DNA from: Piscinibacter lacus
GTDB lineage: Bacteria > Pseudomonadota > Gammaproteobacteria > Burkholderiales > Burkholderiaceae_C
Direction: 5' to 3'
Assembly (NCBI RefSeq): GCF_016735685.1
Contig: NZ_JAERRA010000001.1
Location: 186,001-250,000, forward strand
DNA: 64,000 nucleotides
Within the stretch, counting starts at the first letter, position 1, and each line of letters opens with the position of its first letter. Positions 31,249 through 40,820 of this stretch are shown one piece after another. The notes beneath the pieces are model-generated. The model made no database searches, had not been told where the DNA came from, and saw only the letters and a list, made by a program, of their open reading frames with translations. The position numbers and the translations under genes were made by a program.

Positions 31249-33354
31249 ATGCGCATGCCTTGGACGGCCTGGGCCGCGCGCCGGGCGCGTCGCGCCACCT
31301 GGGACTTGAGCGCGCTGCTGAATGCAGCCGATCCGCGGGCCGGTCAGGCCGAGCGGCATGTCTGGCTGATCCGCCTGCTGGAATGGCTGCGCCAACCCCA
31401 TGCGGTGGCGGCCGATGCCGGCCCGGGCGACGAGGCGCCGCGCCCCGCAACCACGCCGCCCGCCTTGCTGCGGCTGCGCCATCTCCTGAACGTGCTGGAC
31501 CGCCACCCCGAGCACCATGCGCGGGTGCTCGGCCTGCTGCAGGCCTGCCGGGCGGAGATCGACGGCCTGGCCCTGCTGGCCGATTTCGGCTTCGCGCGCC
31601 AGCGCAGCGTCGGGGGCGAACTGGGCGAACGCATGCAGATGCGCCTGCTGCCCGGCACGCCGGACACGGCCGACCTGGCCGCGCTCTTCCCCCTGCTCTT
31701 CAGCGACCCCGCCGACGCGCGTTGGGTGGAGGCGCTGGACGACAGCCTGCTGGAGCGCGTCGGGGCGCTGCTAGGCACCCAGCCCTTGGACACGCCCGCG
31801 CTCGGGCCCCCGGCCGGAAGCTGGCAGGCCATGGCGCTGGACGCCATCGTCATCCTGGCCTTGCAGGTGGCGGCCGCCGGCCTGCTGGGCCCGGTGCGGC
31901 AGCGCATGGACCCGCAGGCCCTGGCCGAGCGTCCCTTCGACGCGCTGCCGCGCAGCAGCGAGCGACTGCGCGAAGCCATGCGATCCGGCGACGAGGCCGC
32001 CGCCCTGCAGGAGGCGCAGTACCTGCGCGGCCTGCTCGACGCCGCACGCCGCGCCGCGGGCAGCGTGCGCCAGGGCATCGACGATCGCGGCATCTCGGTG
32101 GACCTGCTGCTGGAAATGGACCAGCTCACCGCGCGGGTTCGGCGCATCGACGCGCTGCTCGCCACCGTGCTGGAGCCCGCGGGCTCGGCCGACCGGCGCC
32201 GGGCCTGGGGCCTGTTGCTGCAGAGCCTGGTCGAGGCGGCCAGCGAGCGGCGCAGCATCCGTGCCTTGTTCTCGCGCCAGTACTCGATGCTGGCGCGGCG
32301 CATCGCCGAGCGCAGCGCCGAGACCGGCGAGCACTACATCACCCGCGACCGCGCCGAGTGGAAGGCCATGCTGCGCAAGGCCTTGGGCGGCGGTGCGGTG
32401 ATCGCCGGCACCACCTTCGTCAAGTTCTGGATCGTCGCCCTCGGCCTTTCGGCTTTCTGGGGCGGCTTCTGGGCCGGCATGAACTACGCGGTCAGCTTCG
32501 TCATCGTGCATCTCGCGCACTGGACGGTGGCCACCAAGCAGCCCGCGATGACGGCCCCCGCTCTGGCCGCGCGCATGGGCGAGCTCGGCAAGCCCGAGGG
32601 CGCGGAGCGCGTGGTCGACGAGGTCGTGCACCTGATCCGCTCGCAGACGGCCGGCATCGTAGGCAATCTGATGATGGTCGCGCCCCTGGTGCTGGCCGTG
32701 CAGCTCCTGGGGAGCTGGCTGGGCGGGCATGCCCTGGTGCCGGCGCATGAGGCCGAATACGTGCTGAAGAGCCTGACCCTGCTGGGGCCGACCCTGGCGT
32801 ATGCGGCCCTCACCGGCGTGCTGCTGTTCTCGTCCAGCCTGATCGCCGGCTGGGCCGAGAACTGGTTCGTGCTGCATCGGCTGGACAGTGCGATCCGCTG
32901 GCATCCACGCGCCCTGCGCTGGCTGGGCGCAGGCCGCGCGGGCCGGTGGGCGAGCTGGTGGCGGGCCAACATCTCGGGTCTGGCGGCCAATGTCTCGCTG
33001 GGCCTGATGCTGGGCCTGGTGCCGGCGCTGGCGCTGTTCTTCGGCCTGCCCATCGAGGTGCGGCATGTCACCTTGTCCGCAGGTCAGCTTGCCGCGGCGC
33101 TTGGCAGCCTGGGCAGCGCCGCGCTGCAGCAGCCCGCGTTCTGGTGGTGCCTGGCGGCCCTGCCGCTGACCGGCCTGCTGAATGTGGGCGTCAGTTTCGC
33201 GCTGGCCTTCCGCGTCGCGCTGCGCTCGCGCGGCCTGCGGGTGCGCGAGCGCGCCACCCTGTGGGCGGCGCTGCGCGCGCGTCTGCGCCGCGAGCCGATG
33301 AGCTTCCTGTGGCCGCCGCGCGAAAAGCCGCCGGACCGCCCGGCCGGGGGCTGA
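31249..33354 (+). CDS. COG4389 membrane protein, annotated elsewhere as 'site-specific recombinase' (Gcr family)
   Basis: A soluble N-terminal half (about 1-365) with many amphipathic helices is followed by several hydrophobic segments, for example VIAGTTFVKFWIVALGLSAF, LMMVAPLVLAVQLLG, TLAYAALTGVLLFSSSLIAG and GLMLGLVPALALFFG. It matches the PF10136 family. The recombinase label comes from early gonococcal work; I see no integrase or resolvase motif, and the many membrane helices argue against DNA recombination. Starts at TTG 31240, ATG 31249 or ATG 31255 are possible; 31249 is chosen. Confidence 0.85.
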   Translation: MRMPWTAWAARRARRATWDLSALLNAADPRAGQAERHVWLIRLLEWLRQPHAVAADAGPGDEAPRPATTPPALLRLRHLLNVLDRHPEHHARVLGLLQACRAEIDGLALLADFGFARQRSVGGELGERMQMRLLPGTPDTADLAALFPLLFSDPADARWVEALDDSLLERVGALLGTQPLDTPALGPPAGSWQAMALDAIVILALQVAAAGLLGPVRQRMDPQALAERPFDALPRSSERLREAMRSGDEAAALQEAQYLRGLLDAARRAAGSVRQGIDDRGISVDLLLEMDQLTARVRRIDALLATVLEPAGSADRRRAWGLLLQSLVEAASERRSIRALFSRQYSMLARRIAERSAETGEHYITRDRAEWKAMLRKALGGGAVIAGTTFVKFWIVALGLSAFWGGFWAGMNYAVSFVIVHLAHWTVATKQPAMTAPALAARMGELGKPEGAERVVDEVVHLIRSQTAGIVGNLMMVAPLVLAVQLLGSWLGGHALVPAHEAEYVLKSLTLLGPTLAYAALTGVLLFSSSLIAGWAENWFVLHRLDSAIRWHPRALRWLGAGRAGRWASWWRANISGLAANVSLGLMLGLVPALALFFGLPIEVRHVTLSAGQLAAALGSLGSAALQQPAFWWCLAALPLTGLLNVGVSFALAFRVALRSRGLRVRERATLWAALRARLRREPMSFLWPPREKPPDRPAGG

Positions 33355-33373
33355 GGCCGCCCCCTTGCCAGCC

Positions 33374-33523
33374 TCAGGCGCCAGGCGGCGGCGGCGGCGG
33401 CGGCGGGGAATCCTCGTCCTGGCGCGCGCGCTCGCCCCCCCGACGCCCGGAGAACATCGTCCACCAGACGATCAGCACCAGCACCAGCAGCGCACCCAGC
33501 GCTTCGAGCAGCAGCAGCCCCAT
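33374..33523 (-). CDS. 49-residue single-helix membrane protein with poly-Pro tail
   Basis: MGLLLLEALGALLVLVLIVW is one membrane helix. It is followed by a basic SGRRGGERAR, an acidic DED and a run of eight Pro ending GA. AGGAGG stands 10 bases before the ATG, one of the best ribosome binding sites in the region, which supports expression. Its ATG lies in the same CATG as the opposite-strand mltA start. The function is unknown; it could be a small inner-membrane accessory protein. Confidence 0.65.
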   Translation of the reverse strand: MGLLLLEALGALLVLVLIVWWTMFSGRRGGERARQDEDSPPPPPPPPGA

Positions 33524-34844
33524 GAGCCCAACACCTCCTGTCATCGACATTCCGCAGCCGGTCCGGGCCGCGCCGCCGCGCAGTGTCGCCGGGGCCCGCC
33601 GGGCGCGCCGGCTGAGCGGCTTGTCCGCCCTGCTGCTGGCAGCCTGCGCGGCCGTGCCGCTTGAGGGCGATCTGCCGCCAGCCGCGCCGCCCGCTGTCCT
33701 TGTGCCGGCACCGGCACCCGCCGAGCCCCCGGCTCCGCCTGCGCCGCCGCCCGTGCACGGCGGCCCCGAGCAGATCGACCGCGAACGCTCGACCTGGCGG
33801 GCCGCCCCCTGGGAGGCCCTGCCCGGCTGGACGCAGGACAAGCTGCACGAAGCCTGGCCGGCCCTGCTGGCGAGCTGCGAGCGCCCGGCCCGCGGCTGGG
33901 CCCTGGCCTGCCGCAGCGCCCTGGCCGAGGCGCGGGTGCAAGGCCCGGCCGACGAAGCACGGGTACGCGCCTGGCTGCAGGGCTGGTTGCAGCCCTACCG
34001 GGTCGAAGCCCGTGGCACCGGGCCCGGCGGCGATCCCGGCCTGGGCCTGATCACCGGCTATTTCGAGCCGCTGCTGGTGGGCCAGCGCAAGCCGGACGCC
34101 CGCCACAACGTCGCCCTGCACCGGCCACCGGCCGGCCTGGGCCAGCGCAAGCCCTGGTACAGCCGCAGCGAGATGGCGCGCGTGCCGGCGGCCCGCACGG
34201 CCCTGGCGGGCCGCGAGATCGCCTGGCTGGCCGACCCGATGGATTTGCTGATGGTCCAGATCCAGGGCTCGGGCCGCATCCAGTTGCTGGACGAGCTCGA
34301 CGCCGGAGGCCGGCCGCTGACCGTGCGCCTCGCCTATGCAGGACACAACGACCATCCCTACGGCTCGGTCGGGAAATGGCTGGTCGAGCGCGGCGCCTTC
34401 ACGATGGACCAGGCCTCCTGGCCGGCCATCCGCGCCTGGGCCCGGGCGAATCCGCAGCGCGTGCCCGAGCTGCTGGCGGCCAATCCGCGGGTGATCTTCT
34501 TTCGCGAGGAGCCGCTGCCCGACCCGCAGCGCGGTCCGCTGGGCGCGCACGGCGTGCCGCTCACGCCCGGGCGGTCGATCGCGGTGGACAAGGCTTCGGT
34601 GCCCTACGGCACGCCGGTCTGGATCTCGACGACCGAGCCGCAGGCCTGGCAGCCGATGCCGCTGCCGGCCCGGCCGATGGAACGCCTGGTGATCGCGCAG
34701 GACACCGGCAGCGCCATCGTCGGCGCCGTGCGCGCCGACTACTTCTGGGGCTGGGGCCCCGGGGTGGAGGAACAGGCCGGCCGCATGAAGCAGCCGCTGC
34801 GGATGTGGGTGCTGTGGCCGCGGGATCTGCCCTCACCGCCCTGA
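33522..34844 (+). CDS. mltA: Membrane-bound lytic murein transglycosylase A
   Basis: Cleaves peptidoglycan glycan strands with 1,6-anhydro product formation. It has 440 residues. A lipoprotein signal ends LLLAAC (Cys about 46), so it would be outer-membrane anchored. A Pro-rich linker follows, then the MltA double-psi domain with GYFEPLLVG, QIQGSGRIQL, YAGHNDHPYGSVGKWL and the 3D domain VPYGTPVWI...AQDTGSAIVGAVRADYFWG, which holds the catalytic Asp. The N-terminal region before the signal is long and no ribosome binding site is seen, so the start is uncertain. Confidence 0.92.
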   Translation: MSPTPPVIDIPQPVRAAPPRSVAGARRARRLSGLSALLLAACAAVPLEGDLPPAAPPAVLVPAPAPAEPPAPPAPPPVHGGPEQIDRERSTWRAAPWEALPGWTQDKLHEAWPALLASCERPARGWALACRSALAEARVQGPADEARVRAWLQGWLQPYRVEARGTGPGGDPGLGLITGYFEPLLVGQRKPDARHNVALHRPPAGLGQRKPWYSRSEMARVPAARTALAGREIAWLADPMDLLMVQIQGSGRIQLLDELDAGGRPLTVRLAYAGHNDHPYGSVGKWLVERGAFTMDQASWPAIRAWARANPQRVPELLAANPRVIFFREEPLPDPQRGPLGAHGVPLTPGRSIAVDKASVPYGTPVWISTTEPQAWQPMPLPARPMERLVIAQDTGSAIVGAVRADYFWGWGPGVEEQAGRMKQPLRMWVLWPRDLPSPP

Positions 34845-34876
34845 GGGGGTGGAGACGGCGCCCGGGCGCTTGCGCC

Positions 34877-35149
34877 TCAGCGTCGCGATTGGCCGCTGCG
34901 CCGGGCCAGGTGCAGGCCCATGACCGCCAGGCTCAGCACCAGCAGGGTGCCGGCGTTGAGATCCAGGGGCGTCTCGGACGCCGTCAAGGCCTTGCTGTCG
35001 CCCGGCGTGTGCAGGGCGGGATGGACTGACGACGACTCCGTGCGGGGCGCACGAACCGCAGACTGACTGCTGCTCTCGGCGGCGGCACCCGGCAGGGCAT
35101 GGGCCAGCAAGAGGGAGAGCACGAGCGCGGGAACGACAAAACGGGGCAT
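34877..35149 (-). CDS. Small exported protein with C-terminal membrane helix and Arg-rich end
   Basis: 90 residues: a signal peptide MPRFVVPALVLSLLLAHALPGAAA, a Ser-rich middle, then a C-terminal LNAGTLLVLSLAVMGLHLA helix and ARRSGQSRR. The layout of signal, short body, helix and basic tail is like a CTERM sorting signal, but no PEP, LPXTG or Gly-Gly motif is present. The start at 35149 is chosen because the signal peptide begins there; a longer frame to 35212 is rejected. It lies convergent to mltA. No function can be assigned. Confidence 0.6.
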   Translation of the reverse strand: MPRFVVPALVLSLLLAHALPGAAAESSSQSAVRAPRTESSSVHPALHTPGDSKALTASETPLDLNAGTLLVLSLAVMGLHLARRSGQSRR

Positions 35150-35345
35150 GGTCGGGGTCTCAGGTCTTGCGTGAGTGCCTCCAAGCAAGGATCGCGCCGA
35201 GGATGTTGACACGATGCTTGCTCTAGGGCTTACCCGCGATTGTGGGCCCTTAAGCTCACAAGTCTGTTCGGAACAGCACCCTCGTTCGAGGGAAAACCAC
35301 AGCCCGTTCCGGTGCAGGCGAGGCCGCGGCCTGCCCGCGCAGGCC

Positions 35346-35858
35346 TCAGACCGGCAGCTCGGTGAAGTAGCGCCCGCCGTGGAAGATGAGCGGCTGGGCC
35401 CCCGCCTGCACGGCGCAGCGCTCGACTTCGCCGACGAAGATGACGTGGTCGCCCTCGCGGTACTGGCTGCGATTGAAGCACTCGAAGGTGGCCAGGGCCC
35501 CGTCGATCAGGGGCACGCCCGCCGGGCTGTCGCGATGCGGCACGCCCGCAAAGCGCTCGTGCAGGCGCTGGGTCGCGAAACGCTGGGCCAGGTCGCGCTG
35601 CCCGGCCGCAAGGATGTGGATGGCGTAGTGCGAGCCGGTGGCAAAGGCCGCCATCGAGCTGGCCTTGAGCGACAGGCTCCACAGGACAAGCGGCGGATCG
35701 AGCGACACCGAGTTGAAGGAATTGGCGGTGAGGCCGATGGCCCCGCCGTCGGCGGCCCGGGCGGTGACGATGGTCACCCCGGTGGCGAAGCGGCCCAGCG
35801 CGTGCCGGAACTCTTGGGAATCGAAGCTGGGCGCCTGCGCGCGGCGGGGAAGGGTCAT
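35346..35858 (-). CDS. Flavin reductase family protein (FMN-binding, DIM6/NTAB type)
   Basis: 170 residues. Members bind FMN or FAD and pass NAD(P)H electrons to flavin for partner monooxygenases. FRHALGRFATGVTIVTA (near 17), GLTANSFNSVSLDPPLVLWSL (near 46) and a C-terminal GGRYFTEL are typical. The frame is open 55 codons further up, but the family start fits 35858. No monooxygenase partner is nearby, so the physiological substrate cannot be inferred. Confidence 0.9.
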   Translation of the reverse strand: MTLPRRAQAPSFDSQEFRHALGRFATGVTIVTARAADGGAIGLTANSFNSVSLDPPLVLWSLSLKASSMAAFATGSHYAIHILAAGQRDLAQRFATQRLHERFAGVPHRDSPAGVPLIDGALATFECFNRSQYREGDHVIFVGEVERCAVQAGAQPLIFHGGRYFTELPV

Positions 35859-36100
35859 GCCCCATTGTCGACGGGCCCGCCGACCCCCCGCCGCGTGGGC
35901 CGATGCCGGGCGCGGCGCTGCGGGCGCCGCAGCAGGCCGGGACGGATGGGCGACATCTCCCCGGCCTTGCAGGGCTTGATCGCGGGATGGCCCCGGGTCG
36001 CCCCGCCGCAGACTGGCCGGCACGGCCTTCGGGCCTGCAGGCCCGGCGCGCGAGCGGCGCCGCCGGGTGCCATGCAGCCCCCCGGCCCCGCGAGACGCCG

Positions 36101-36385
36101 ATGAACCCGAGCTTCGAATCCATCCACAACATCCATGAGGCTGCGGTCATCGAGACCGTGCTGGCCCTGCAGGGCGACTACCCGGCCGTGGCGCCGGACC
36201 TGCTGCCCGACGTGGCCTGCGTGGCCCTGAACCGCCTGCCGCCGCGCTACATCCGGCACAGCGTGGATCTGGCCTTCTATCAGGACGAGAAGGAGCGCGA
36301 GGAGCTTGCGCGCCTGCAGCAGAGCACGGTGCGGCTGGCCTTCGAGTTCGTCCAGGCGCGCCGGGCGATGCGCGCCCGGGTCTGA
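36101..36385 (+). CDS. ComFB family protein
   Basis: 94 residues related to Bacillus ComFB, a small protein of the late competence operon. Relatives in other phyla have been reported as cyclic dinucleotide binding proteins. IHNIHEAAVIETV, LPDVACVALNRLPPRYIRHSVDLAFY and a helical end are the family pattern. No competence genes are close. It stands alone, 92 bp before the DUF1800 gene; the stretch between holds short stems but no gene. Confidence 0.85.
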   Translation: MNPSFESIHNIHEAAVIETVLALQGDYPAVAPDLLPDVACVALNRLPPRYIRHSVDLAFYQDEKEREELARLQQSTVRLAFEFVQARRAMRARV

Positions 36386-36477
36386 TACGAACCGAAACAT
36401 CATTCCCCTCAAACAAGGGGGGTGACACACCGAAGAGCAGTCATCGCGACAAGTCCCGTCGCTTCGGTGAGGTAGCC

Positions 36478-38189
<1,712 letters not shown>

Positions 38190-38193
<4 letters not shown>

Positions 38194-39392
38194 GCCGCAA
38201 ACTGCTGATCGTCTACCTCGGGGGCGGCCTGGACGCGCATGCCCTGATCGCCCCGCGCCGGGGCAGCAACCGCACCGCCTATGTCGCCGCCCGCGGCAGC
38301 CTGGCCGCACCCGATGCGCCGTCCATGGCGCTCGATGCCGACTGGCAGTGGCATCCCGCCATGACCCGGCTGGCCGCGCTGCATCGTCAGGGCCGGGTCG
38401 CCGCGGTGATGAACACCGGCCCCCTGGCCGGACCGACCACGCGGGCTCAGTACGAGAGCCGCTCGGTCCGGCTGCCGCTGGCCCTGAGCAGCCACAGCGA
38501 CCAGAGCCGCGGCTGGCAGATCGGCGATGCCACCGACACCGCCGGCAACTCCGGCTGGATCGGTCGCATGGTCGCCGCCCTGCCGGGCCATCTGCGCGGT
38601 GGCGCCTTCTCGCAGATCACGAGCATGGCCGGCCCGCAGCCGGGCTTCGTGGCCGCCGGCATCCGCGCCCTGGGCCTGGGGCCCAACGGGGTGGTCGCCC
38701 GGCATGCCAACTACGTCATCCCCGATGTGGTCCGCATGATGGAAAGCGTGATGGGCCAAGCCAGCAGCTTCAGCCATCCCCTGGCGGCCGAGTTCGCGGG
38801 CGCCCAGGCCCGGTCCCAGGCCAACTCCGGGGTGGTGCAGGCCGCGCTGGACAGCGTGACCGACAGCACCGCCTACACCGGCCTGCCCGAGCTGAAGACC
38901 GTGGCCCGGCTGTTCAAGTCCGATGCCAGCAATGGCCGGCCGCGCTCGGTGCACTTTTCGGTGCAGGGCGGCTACGACACCCATGCCGACCAGGCCGCCA
39001 CGCTCAACAAGAACCTGGCCGCGCTGGACCAGGGCATCGGCGCCTTCTGGACTTCGGCCCAGGCCCTGGGCATCCAGGATGAGGTTTCGATGCTGGTCTA
39101 TTCCGAGTTCGGCCGCAGCCTGGTGCCCAATGGCAGCGGCACCGACCATGGCTGGGGCGGTCACGCCCTGCTGATCGGCCCGGTGCGGGGCGGCCTGCAT
39201 GGCAAGCTGCCCGACCTGCGGCTCAACGGGCCGGACATGGTCGAGTCGCGCGGCATCATGCTGCCCAGCACGCCGACCGAGCACCTGCTGGCCGAGATCG
39301 CCCGCTGGATGGGCGTGCCGGCCGCCTCGATGGGCGCCGTCTTCCCCAACCTCGGCGCCTTCCCGGCCTCCACCCTCAAGCTCTACCACTGA
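38190..39392 (+). CDS. DUF1501 family protein (sulfatase-like fold)
   Basis: 400 residues. VHFSVQGGYDTHADQ, LVYSEFGRSLVPNGSGTDHGW and GGHALLIGP are the conserved stretches with His/Asp residues resembling the metal site of the alkaline phosphatase/sulfatase superfamily. Most DUF1501 proteins carry a Tat signal; this one starts MSRKLLIVYLGGG with none. It is translationally coupled to the Tat-bearing DUF1800 partner, so co-export in a complex is possible. Confidence 0.92.
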
Positions 39393-39395
39393 GCC

Positions 39396-40820
39396 TCAGG
39401 GCTCGGCAAGCAGCCAGCCGCCCAGGTTGCCGACCTGGGCGGCCAGGCGCAGCCGGGCGTCGTGCCAGGCCAGCACCGCCTCGACCTGCTCGCGCCGGGC
39501 GCGTGCCGCGTCCTGCTGGGCCGAGAGCCACTCGAACAGGCCCCCGGCGCCAGCGTTGAAGCGGGCGGCCAGGCCGTCGGAGGCGTCGCGGGTGTCGCGC
39601 ACCAGGCGGTCGACGGCTTCGATGCGCTGGTTCTGGGCGCGGGCCTCCTGCCAGCTCCGCCACAGGCTGCTTTCGACCTCGTTGCGCAGCTCGTCGGCCG
39701 AGGCCTCGGCCCGCTGCACTTCGGCGGCGGCGCCGCGGCGGCGGGCCGGGCCGGCGCCGCCCTCGAAGATCGGCACCTGCAACTGCACATTGGCCGAGCG
39801 CAGGCGGTCGACGATGAAGAGGCTGCCGTTGGGCGGCTGCTGGGTGCTCTGCTGGGCACTGAGGCTGAGCACGGGCCAATCCTCGGCCCGGGTGGCGGCC
39901 TGGCGGCCGCGGGCGGCCTCGGCCTCGGCGCGGGCCGCGAGCATGCGGGGATGCTGCTGCAAGGCTTCGTCGATCAAGGCCTGCGCATCGGCCGGCAGGG
40001 CCTGCGCGCTGGGCAGAAGGCGCAGGGCCGGCACGGTCAGCGCCGTGGTGGCCGACAGGCCCATGCGTCGCGCGAGCTCGCCACGCGCAGCCTCGGCGGC
40101 GGCCTCGGCATCGAGCCGGCCGAGGGTGGCGCGGCTCAGCGCGGCCTGGGCCTGCATCAGCTCGGCCCGAGCGGACACGCCGCCGGCCTGGCGGCCCTTC
40201 ACCCGCTCGGCGGTGCGCCGGGCGACTTGCTCGACCTCGACACTGGCCAGGCGCAGGGCTTCGGCGGCCTGGGCCAGGTGGTAGGCGCGCAGGGCGTCGA
40301 GCAGCTCGCTGCGCACGACGACATCCTGCGTGGCATTGGCCGAAGCCAGCAGGGCGCGGGCCTGCTGCTTGCGGCCGCTGCGCCGGCCGCCATCGAACAG
40401 CACCCAGTTCAGCCGCAGGCTCATGCCCTCGGTCTTGCTCGAAATGCTGACGGCCGGCTCGCGGTAGCGCTGGCGGGTCTCGTCGTAAATGGCGCCGGCT
40501 TGCAGCGTGGGCCAGTAGCTGGCTTCGACCACGCCGAGCTCGGCCGCACGCTGGCGGGCCAGGGCCCAGGCCCCGCGCGCCTTGGGTGACTGGCAGAGGC
40601 TGCGGGCGACCGCCTCATGCAGGCCCAGTGGCTGCGTGACCGGCCCCTCCGGACAGCCGGCCTGCTCGGGCGGCAGCGCAGCGGGCAGGGCCTGGGCTGC
40701 GCGGCGAAGCGCCTCCGGGCCATCCCCGGCCGGGGGCGGGGCCGAGACCGCGGGGAAAGCCAACAGCAGCCCGGCAAGCAGGCCGAGCACCGGCACGCCG
40801 CACCGGGCAAGGCGGCTCAT
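39396..40820 (-). CDS. TolC-like outer-membrane efflux protein
   Basis: 474 residues. It has a signal peptide MSRLARCGVPVLGLLAGLLLAFPAVSA, then two OEP repeats: the first around LGVVEASYWPTLQAGAIYDE and the second around VLSLSAQQST, with the typical long helical hairpins rich in Ala/Glu/Arg. It would form the outer-membrane channel of the type I exporter. Its ATG overlaps the stop of the ABC gene by 4 bases, so HlyD, ABC and TolC make one transcript. It serves the double-glycine peptides upstream by context. Confidence 0.93.
   Translation of the reverse strand: MSRLARCGVPVLGLLAGLLLAFPAVSAPPPAGDGPEALRRAAQALPAALPPEQAGCPEGPVTQPLGLHEAVARSLCQSPKARGAWALARQRAAELGVVEASYWPTLQAGAIYDETRQRYREPAVSISSKTEGMSLRLNWVLFDGGRRSGRKQQARALLASANATQDVVVRSELLDALRAYHLAQAAEALRLASVEVEQVARRTAERVKGRQAGGVSARAELMQAQAALSRATLGRLDAEAAAEAARGELARRMGLSATTALTVPALRLLPSAQALPADAQALIDEALQQHPRMLAARAEAEAARGRQAATRAEDWPVLSLSAQQSTQQPPNGSLFIVDRLRSANVQLQVPIFEGGAGPARRRGAAAEVQRAEASADELRNEVESSLWRSWQEARAQNQRIEAVDRLVRDTRDASDGLAARFNAGAGGLFEWLSAQQDAARARREQVEAVLAWHDARLRLAAQVGNLGGWLLAEP

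Noticed and set aside
31249..33354. Reading the COG4389 gene as evidence of a mobile element
   Set aside because: No catalytic recombinase motif, many membrane helices, and neighbours are ordinary chromosomal genes.
35264..35276. LexA box
   Set aside because: CTGT and ACAG are only 5 bases apart instead of 8, and the adjacent gene is not an SOS gene.
36386..36477. Possible riboswitch before the DUF1800 gene
   Set aside because: Only short stems are visible and no known aptamer consensus could be matched.
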